A stretch of DNA of 64,000 bases, taken from NCBI GenBank assembly GCA_964636665.1, contig CAZWVT010000003.1:1-64000 (forward strand). Direction: 5' to 3'. Position numbers and translations under genes: made by a program. Shown in pieces: positions 59,124-64,000 of the stretch. The first letter of the stretch is position 1. Every line of letters begins with the position of its first letter. The stretch comes from JAAYLC01 sp964636665 (GTDB lineage Bacteria > Bacteroidota > Bacteroidia > Flavobacteriales > Flavobacteriaceae). The notes beneath the pieces are model-generated. The model worked only from the letters and a program-made list of their open reading frames with translations. It ran no database searches and was not told the DNA's origin.

Positions 59124-61205
59124 ATGTCGCGTACGCAAATAAAAACTACAAATACGATTGATAAAAAAATTCTTGAAAAAGCTTTCAGATATTTGGTTAC
59201 AGCCAAATCAATGACTGAAATTTACGAGGAGAATTTTAAGATTGTTTCTAAATATGTTCATGCAACTTCACGTGGTCATGAAATTATTCAAATAGCCTTG
59301 GGAATGCAGCTTTTGTCTCACGACTACGTATTTCCTTATTATCGCGACGATTCCATTTTATTATCCATTGGAATGACACCTTATGAACTGATGCTTCAAG
59401 TATTGGCGAAAAAGGACGACCCTTTTTCAGGTGGACGGACTTATTATTCTCATCCGAGTTTACGCGATGACGACAAACCAAAAATACCGCATCAAAGTTC
59501 GGCTACGGGAATGCAAGCCATTCCGGCTACAGGAGTTGCTTTGGGATTTTGGTATAAAGAATCCGAAAATTTATCTGACAATCAAACATCAAAACCTGTT
59601 GTTGTATGCAGCTTAGGGGATGCCTCTGTTACGGAAGGTGAAGTTGCGGAAGCATTTCAGATGGCAGTTTTAAAGAAGCTTCCCATACTTTATTTAGTTC
59701 AAGACAACGGTTGGGATATTTCTGCAAATCGGGAAGAAACACGCGCTCAAAATGCTTTTGAATATGCACAAGGTTTTAAAGGTCTCGAAGCCATCTCAAT
59801 TGACGGAACTGATTTTCTTGAAAGTTATCAAACCATTTCAGATGTAATTGAAAAAATCCGAACCGAACGTCGTCCGTTTTTGATTCATGCAAAAGTACCG
59901 CTGCTAAATCATCACACTTCCGGAGTTAGAATGGAATTTTACAGAGATGATTTGGATGAAGCACGTTTGCGCGATCCGTATCCAAAACTTAAAAATTTAT
60001 TGTTGGAAGAAGGATTTACAAAAGAAGAACTCCAGGCGGCCGAAAAAGAAATATATAAGCAAGTAGAAAAAGATTTGACACGAGCAATGAAAGCGCCCGA
60101 TCCCGAACCTGAGGATTTATTTACCCACGATTTTGCGCCAACGCCAATTGTATCTGAAACAGGAGAACGTTCTCCCGCCGATGCAGAACGTGTTGTTATG
60201 GTAGATTGTGCACTATCAGCTTTAGAAGAAATCATGCGCAAACATCCGGAATCGTTATTATACGGTCAAGATGTTGGAAGAAGACTGGGTGGTGTTTTTA
60301 GAGAAGCTGCAACCTTGGCTGAAAAGTTCGGAGATAATCGCGTTTTTAATACGCCCATTCAAGAAGCTTTTATCGTCGGATCCACCGTTGGAATGAGTGC
60401 CGTAGGGCTTAAACCCGTAGTTGAAGTTCAATTTGCCGATTATATTTGGCCGGGATTAAACCAACTTTTTACCGAAGTGAGCCGGAGTAATTACCTTTCC
60501 GACGGAAAATGGCCGGTTTCCATGGTTTTGAGAGTGCCAATCGGTGCTTATGGAAGCGGAGGTCCTTATCATTCTTCATCGGTTGAAAGTGTGGTGACCA
60601 ATATCCGCGGATTGAAAATTGCATATCCAAGTAACGGCGCTGATTTAAAAGGATTGATGAAAGCAGCTTTCTACGATCCGAATCCTGTTGTTATCTTTGA
60701 ACACAAAGGTTTGTATTGGAGTAAATTAAAAGGCACCAAAATGGCAACTTCAATACTGCCGTCGGAGGATTATATTTTGCCTTTCGGAAAAGCAAATCTC
60801 GTTCAGGAAATATGGAAAGAAGATTCCCAAGAAACTTTGTCAATCATCACTTATGGAATGGGTGTTCACTGGGCATTAAATGCTTCGGAAGAATTGGAAA
60901 TGCAAGACCGGATTGAAATCGTTGATTTGCGAAGTTTACATCCGATTGATTACGATACGATATACAAATCTGTCAAAAAATGTGGCAAGTGTTTAATCGT
61001 TACCGAAGAACCTTCCGAAAATGGATTCAGCCGCGGTCTTCAAGGAAAAATTCAGGAAGAATGTTTCAGAGAACTCGATGCTCCGGTGATGCTTATCGGT
61101 TCTGAAAATATGCCGGCAATTCCATTGAATGCTATGCTGGAAGAAACGATGATTCCTTCTACCGAAAAAGTTAAAACCAAAATTCTGGAAGTTTTGGATT
61201 ATTAA
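59124..61205 (+). CDS. 2-oxoacid dehydrogenase E1, alpha-beta fusion
   Basis: A 693-residue fusion of E1 alpha and beta. The N-terminal half (1-~335) has the ThDP motif GDASVTEGEVAEAFQMAVLKKLPILYLVQDNGWDIS and HHTSGVRMEFYRDD; the C-terminal half (~355-693) has QDVGRRLGGVFREAATLAEKFGDNRVFNTPIQEAFIVG and the typical EVQFADYIWPGLNQLF, PYHSSSVES and RGLKIAYPSNGADLKGLMK segments. It decarboxylates branched-chain 2-oxo acids and loads the acyl group onto the lipoyl of E2. Fused E1 genes of this kind are common in Bacteroidota. The MazG-like gene follows after 32 bases. Confidence 0.94.
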   Translation: MSRTQIKTTNTIDKKILEKAFRYLVTAKSMTEIYEENFKIVSKYVHATSRGHEIIQIALGMQLLSHDYVFPYYRDDSILLSIGMTPYELMLQVLAKKDDPFSGGRTYYSHPSLRDDDKPKIPHQSSATGMQAIPATGVALGFWYKESENLSDNQTSKPVVVCSLGDASVTEGEVAEAFQMAVLKKLPILYLVQDNGWDISANREETRAQNAFEYAQGFKGLEAISIDGTDFLESYQTISDVIEKIRTERRPFLIHAKVPLLNHHTSGVRMEFYRDDLDEARLRDPYPKLKNLLLEEGFTKEELQAAEKEIYKQVEKDLTRAMKAPDPEPEDLFTHDFAPTPIVSETGERSPADAERVVMVDCALSALEEIMRKHPESLLYGQDVGRRLGGVFREAATLAEKFGDNRVFNTPIQEAFIVGSTVGMSAVGLKPVVEVQFADYIWPGLNQLFTEVSRSNYLSDGKWPVSMVLRVPIGAYGSGGPYHSSSVESVVTNIRGLKIAYPSNGADLKGLMKAAFYDPNPVVIFEHKGLYWSKLKGTKMATSILPSEDYILPFGKANLVQEIWKEDSQETLSIITYGMGVHWALNASEELEMQDRIEIVDLRSLHPIDYDTIYKSVKKCGKCLIVTEEPSENGFSRGLQGKIQEECFRELDAPVMLIGSENMPAIPLNAMLEETMIPSTEKVKTKILEVLDY

Positions 61206-61237
61206 TTAGAACTTATAAATTTCTTTATTCAAAAGTT

Positions 61238-61564
61238 ATGAATCTTGAAAACGCACAAAAAGCTGTTGACGAATGGATTAAAGCACATGGCGTTCGTTAT
61301 TTTGACGAATTGACAAATATGGCGCAGCTCACAGAAGAAGTAGGCGAAGTCGCTCGGATTATTGCAAGACGTTATGGCGAACAAAGCGAAAAAGAAGAAG
61401 ACAAAAAGAAAGATTTGGGTGAAGAACTTGCCGACGTAGTTTTTGTGGTTCTCTGTTTGGCAAATCAGACGGGAATTAATTTGGAAGAATCGTTTAAAAA
61501 GAAATTGGAATACAAAACAAAACGCGACCACGACCGTCATCATACCAATGAAAAATTGCGTTGA
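61238..61564 (+). CDS. MazG-like nucleotide pyrophosphohydrolase
   Basis: A 108-residue all-alpha NTP pyrophosphatase. The segment NMAQLTEEVGEVARIIARRYGEQSEKEE followed by KKDLGEELADVVFVVLCLANQTGINLEESF carries the EExxE and ExxD magnesium motifs of the MazG/dUTPase-2 superfamily. It probably removes non-canonical nucleoside triphosphates in the cytoplasm. It may be the last gene of the bkd unit, since no promoter was seen before it. Confidence 0.9.
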   Translation: MNLENAQKAVDEWIKAHGVRYFDELTNMAQLTEEVGEVARIIARRYGEQSEKEEDKKKDLGEELADVVFVVLCLANQTGINLEESFKKKLEYKTKRDHDRHHTNEKLR

Positions 61565-61632
61565 GCATGCGTACTAATACGTACTTTTTGATAATTTTAG
61601 AATGATTTATAATTTTAAAATGTTAAATCACT

Positions 61633-61640
61633 TATATTTG
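61633..61640 (+). promoter_or_regulatory. Candidate -7 box of the mevalonate kinase gene
   Basis: TATATTTG, an exact match, 31 bases before the ATG at 61672. Confidence 0.5.
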
Positions 61641-61671
61641 CCTTAATTTAAGTGGCTTAAACTCACACATT

Positions 61672-62610
61672 ATGCGCGGACCCTTATTTTATTCAAAAAT
61701 TCTTTTGTTTGGCGAATACGGAATTATCAAAGATTCCAAAGGATTGTCGATTCCTTACAACGTTTACAAAGGAGCTCTTAAAATAGACAAGAATCAAACT
61801 GACGCGACTAAAGCATCCAATCAATCTTTGGCTAGATTTGCCGAGTATTTGGATAATCTTCAAAAAGAAAATCCCGAATTGGTTTCTTTCGATATTGATT
61901 CTCTAATTGATGACATAAAACAAGGACTTTATTTTGACAGCAGCATTCCACAAGGTTACGGAGTGGGTAGCAGCGGTGCTTTGGTAGCAGCTGTTTATGA
62001 CAAATACGCGCTTAATAAAATTACCATCCTCGAAAACTTAACACGTGAAAAATTATTGACGTTAAAGCATGTTTTTGCTGAAATGGAATCTTTCTTCCAC
62101 GGAAAATCTTCAGGATTGGACCCGCTTAACAGCTATTTGAGTTTGCCTATTTTAATCAATTCAAAGGACCATATCGAACCTGCCGGAATTCCTTCACAGG
62201 TAAAAAATGGAAAAGGAGCCGTGTTTTTATTAGACAGCGGAAGCATTGGTGAAACCGCTCCAATGGTTCAGATTTTTATGGAAAACATGAAAAATGAAGG
62301 TTTCCGAAACATGTTGAAACACCAGTTTGCAAAACATACCGATGCCTGTATTGAAGATTTTTTGCAAGGCAATGTCAAATCGCTTTTCGGAAATATCAAA
62401 CAGCTTTCTAAAGTTGTTTTGGAAAACTTCAAACCGATGATTCCCGCACAATTTCACAAACTCTGGAAAAAAGGTATCGATTCCAACGCCTATTATTTAA
62501 AACTATGCGGTTCAGGCGGAGGCGGCTACATTCTTGGCTTTACGGAAGACCTGCAAAAAGCGCAGAAAGCCCTTAAGAATTATAAGCTGGAAGTCGTCTA
62601 TACTTTCTGA
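61672..62610 (+). CDS. GHMP-family mevalonate kinase
   Basis: A 312-residue GHMP kinase. It starts MRGPLFYSKILLFGEYGI, the substrate-side strand with the family G-E pair, and has the phosphate-binding motif SSIPQGYGVGSSGALVAAVYDKY near residue 95-115. FHGKSSGLDPLNSYLSLPI is the second motif with the catalytic Asp, and CGSGGGGYILGF the third. The closest match by eye is mevalonate kinase of flavobacteria, which use the mevalonate route. The next gene, a prenyltransferase 22 bases later, fits isoprenoid metabolism. Confidence 0.88.
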   Translation: MRGPLFYSKILLFGEYGIIKDSKGLSIPYNVYKGALKIDKNQTDATKASNQSLARFAEYLDNLQKENPELVSFDIDSLIDDIKQGLYFDSSIPQGYGVGSSGALVAAVYDKYALNKITILENLTREKLLTLKHVFAEMESFFHGKSSGLDPLNSYLSLPILINSKDHIEPAGIPSQVKNGKGAVFLLDSGSIGETAPMVQIFMENMKNEGFRNMLKHQFAKHTDACIEDFLQGNVKSLFGNIKQLSKVVLENFKPMIPAQFHKLWKKGIDSNAYYLKLCGSGGGGYILGFTEDLQKAQKALKNYKLEVVYTF

Positions 62611-62632
62611 TTTCCACTTCAAGATTTCTTTC

Positions 62633-63541
62633 ATGCTTAACAGAAGACGAAAATTATTTTTACTAAAATTCTTTTCCCTGTTTTCTGTGGTTCGAGGGTA
62701 CAATATCTTGTTCCTTATCATTGCAATTTACCTGACAAGTATTTACATCCTCGCTCCGAGTTTGTCAATTCAGGAAGTACTGACGGATGTTAATCTTCTC
62801 GTTTTGGTATTGGCTTCTGCTTCTGCCATTGCAAGCGGTTACATCATCAATAATTTTTACGACAGCGAAAAAGATCTCATCAACCGTCCGCGCAAAACTG
62901 TTTTAGATCGACTTGTCAGCCAACGTACAAAACTGACAACCTATTTTGTGCTTAATTTATTGTCTGTCATTTTGGCGAGTTACGTTTCGTTTAAAGCGGT
63001 TGTTTTCTTTTCGATTTATATTTTTTTTCTGTGGTTTTACAGTCATAAACTCAAAAAACATCCATTTATCGGAAATTTAACGGCAGCTGTTCTTACAGTG
63101 ATTCCCTTTTTTGTGGTTTTCATCTATTACGGGAATTTTGACTTGGTCATTTTTGTACACGCCATTTTCTTGTTTATGATTATTTCGATGCGCGAATTGA
63201 TAAAAGATTTGGAAAATTTAAAAGGCGATTTTACGCTTGACTATCAAACCATTCCGGTGCTATATGGAGAGCAAGCTTCCAAAAAAATGCTCGCCATTTT
63301 AGGGGTGCTTACCTTTATTCCAGGTTTGCTTTTGGTTACTTATTTTAGTCAAGATATCGGACGAATGATCTATTATTTCTACGGAAGCATGCTTGCTTTG
63401 ATAGTATTTTTAATCTTGTTGTGGACTGCTGAAAAGAAAATAAACTATGTAATTCTCCACACTATTTTACGACTTATTCTCGTAATTGGTGTATTAAGTA
63501 TTGGTTTGATTCGTGTTGAATCTATTGTCACGCATTTGTAG
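62633..63541 (+). CDS. UbiA-family prenyltransferase, geranylgeranylglycerol-phosphate synthase-like
   Basis: A 302-residue integral membrane prenyltransferase with eight to nine helices, from ATG 62633; the longer open frame from 62534 overlaps the kinase gene and starts with an unlikely basic sequence. Two aspartate-rich magnesium motifs are present: NNFYDSEKDLINRPRKT (NDxxDxxxD type) and LIKDLENLKGDFTLDYQTIPV. The family attaches prenyl chains to aromatic or glycerol-phosphate acceptors; the acceptor is not evident. It follows mevalonate kinase in the same direction and its 3' end overlaps the convergent methylase gene by 14 bases. Confidence 0.85.
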   Translation: MLNRRRKLFLLKFFSLFSVVRGYNILFLIIAIYLTSIYILAPSLSIQEVLTDVNLLVLVLASASAIASGYIINNFYDSEKDLINRPRKTVLDRLVSQRTKLTTYFVLNLLSVILASYVSFKAVVFFSIYIFFLWFYSHKLKKHPFIGNLTAAVLTVIPFFVVFIYYGNFDLVIFVHAIFLFMIISMRELIKDLENLKGDFTLDYQTIPVLYGEQASKKMLAILGVLTFIPGLLLVTYFSQDIGRMIYYFYGSMLALIVFLILLWTAEKKINYVILHTILRLILVIGVLSIGLIRVESIVTHL

Positions 63542-64000
63542 TTTGTTTCATTTGTGCAAAAAGACTCCACAGCACTACACCTGCGCAAACTGCAATATTT
63601 AAAGAATGCTTAACTCCAAACTGTGGGATTTCAATCACTGCATCGCTTGCGGAAACTACCTTTTGCTGTACACCTTTAACTTCATTTCCAAAAACAACAG
63701 CATAGGTATGCTCGGGATTTAATGTAAATTCATCGAGAAAAACAGCATTTTCTGCTTGTTCGACAGCTGCTACAAATATTTTGTCTTTCTGTAATTTATG
63801 AACGACTTCCATCACATCTTCCACATATTCCCATTCCACATTTTCAGTCGCTCCCAAAGCAGTTTTGTGAATGTCCTTATGCGGAGGTTTTGCCGTAATG
63901 CCACAGAGGTATATTTTTTTAATTAAAAAAGCATCCGAGGTTCTGAAAACAGAACCTATATTATTGAGGCTTCGAATGTTATCAAGAACGACAATCAGAT
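63528..64000 (-). CDS. SpoU/TrmH-family RNA 2'-O-methyltransferase, C-terminal part
   Basis: The window ends within this leftward gene, so the N-terminus is missing. The visible ~157 residues hold all three SPOUT motifs: NIRSLNNIGSVFRTSDAF (motif 1), VVFGNEVKGVQQ (motif 2) and IEIPQFGVKHSLNIAVCAGVVLW (motif 3), the knotted SAM-binding region. The reading frame continues open to base 63999. The substrate is a tRNA or rRNA ribose; which one is unclear. Its stop codon lies inside the end of the UbiA gene. Confidence 0.9.
   Translation of the reverse strand, partial: LIVVLDNIRSLNNIGSVFRTSDAFLIKKIYLCGITAKPPHKDIHKTALGATENVEWEYVEDVMEVVHKLQKDKIFVAAVEQAENAVFLDEFTLNPEHTYAVVFGNEVKGVQQKVVSASDAVIEIPQFGVKHSLNIAVCAGVVLWSLFAQMKQTTNA

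Noticed and set aside
62534..62632. N-terminal extension of the UbiA protein into the mevalonate kinase gene
   Set aside because: It overlaps conserved kinase codons by 77 bases and reads as a basic, unconserved sequence; ATG 62633 begins just before the first helix.

Overview
The window is AT-rich DNA from a member of the Bacteroidota, most likely a flavobacterium-like organism. The signs are DUF4270, DUF5689, DUF3857 and HU/SPOR family proteins, a TonB-dependent receptor paired with a surface lipoprotein, an E1 alpha-beta fusion, the panC-glgA-like-DUF4270-glmS gene order, little sign of Shine-Dalgarno sites, and many TAnnTTTG boxes, the -7 element of this phylum. It is a draft scaffold: two runs of exactly 100 N occur, and one of them is a false gap inside paaA. 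No tRNA, rRNA, CRISPR array, prophage or intact transposon was found.

Layout. 1-5.5 kb: the N-terminal part of a subtilisin-like protease, an acyl-CoA thioesterase, an HU/SPOR protein, dprA and uvrC. 5.6-12.5 kb: a patatin/barrel protein, the tyrosine-catabolism pair hmgA-hppD closed by a strong terminator, a DUF3108 protein and an M23 lipoprotein. 12.7-17 kb: glutamate dehydrogenase and the three-gene proton-translocating transhydrogenase. 17-21.6 kb: a leftward metal-transport operon (DtxR-type regulator, binding lipoprotein, ATPase, two permeases) in which both permeases carry C-terminal winged-helix-like domains. 21.7-32 kb: hflX, radA, an esterase-like protein without its catalytic Ser, a flippase-like membrane protein, panD, panC, a lone GT5 N-domain, a DUF4270 lipoprotein and glmS. 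32-41 kb: a small membrane protein, a secreted EEP nuclease/phosphatase, a TonB receptor with DUF5689 lipoprotein, and a soluble plus a membrane pyrophosphatase.

41-56.5 kb is the accessory-looking part: a phenylacetate (paa) locus. A TetR regulator with a perfect candidate operator precedes paaE, paaA, a DUF2442 gene, paaB, paaC, paaD, then paaG, two DUF3857 proteins, paaH and paaY. It is interrupted by leftward genes: an SFPD-repeat protein, a fragment at a gap, and a glycosyltransferase pair whose first gene has a nonsense codon. Between paaA and paaC lie small palindromic repeats and the remnant of a GIY-YIG nuclease gene; two repeats have inserted in frame into the 5' ends of paaB and paaC. 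56.7-64 kb: branched-chain 2-oxoacid dehydrogenase E2, ilvE, the E1 fusion, a MazG-like protein, mevalonate kinase, a UbiA prenyltransferase and part of a SpoU rRNA methylase.

Together the genes describe an aerobic heterotroph that degrades aromatic and branched-chain amino acids to CoA thioesters (HPPD/HGD, PaaABCDE-G-H, BCKDH), runs energy-linked ion pumps (transhydrogenase, H+/Na+-PPase) and feeds on polymers through TonB systems.
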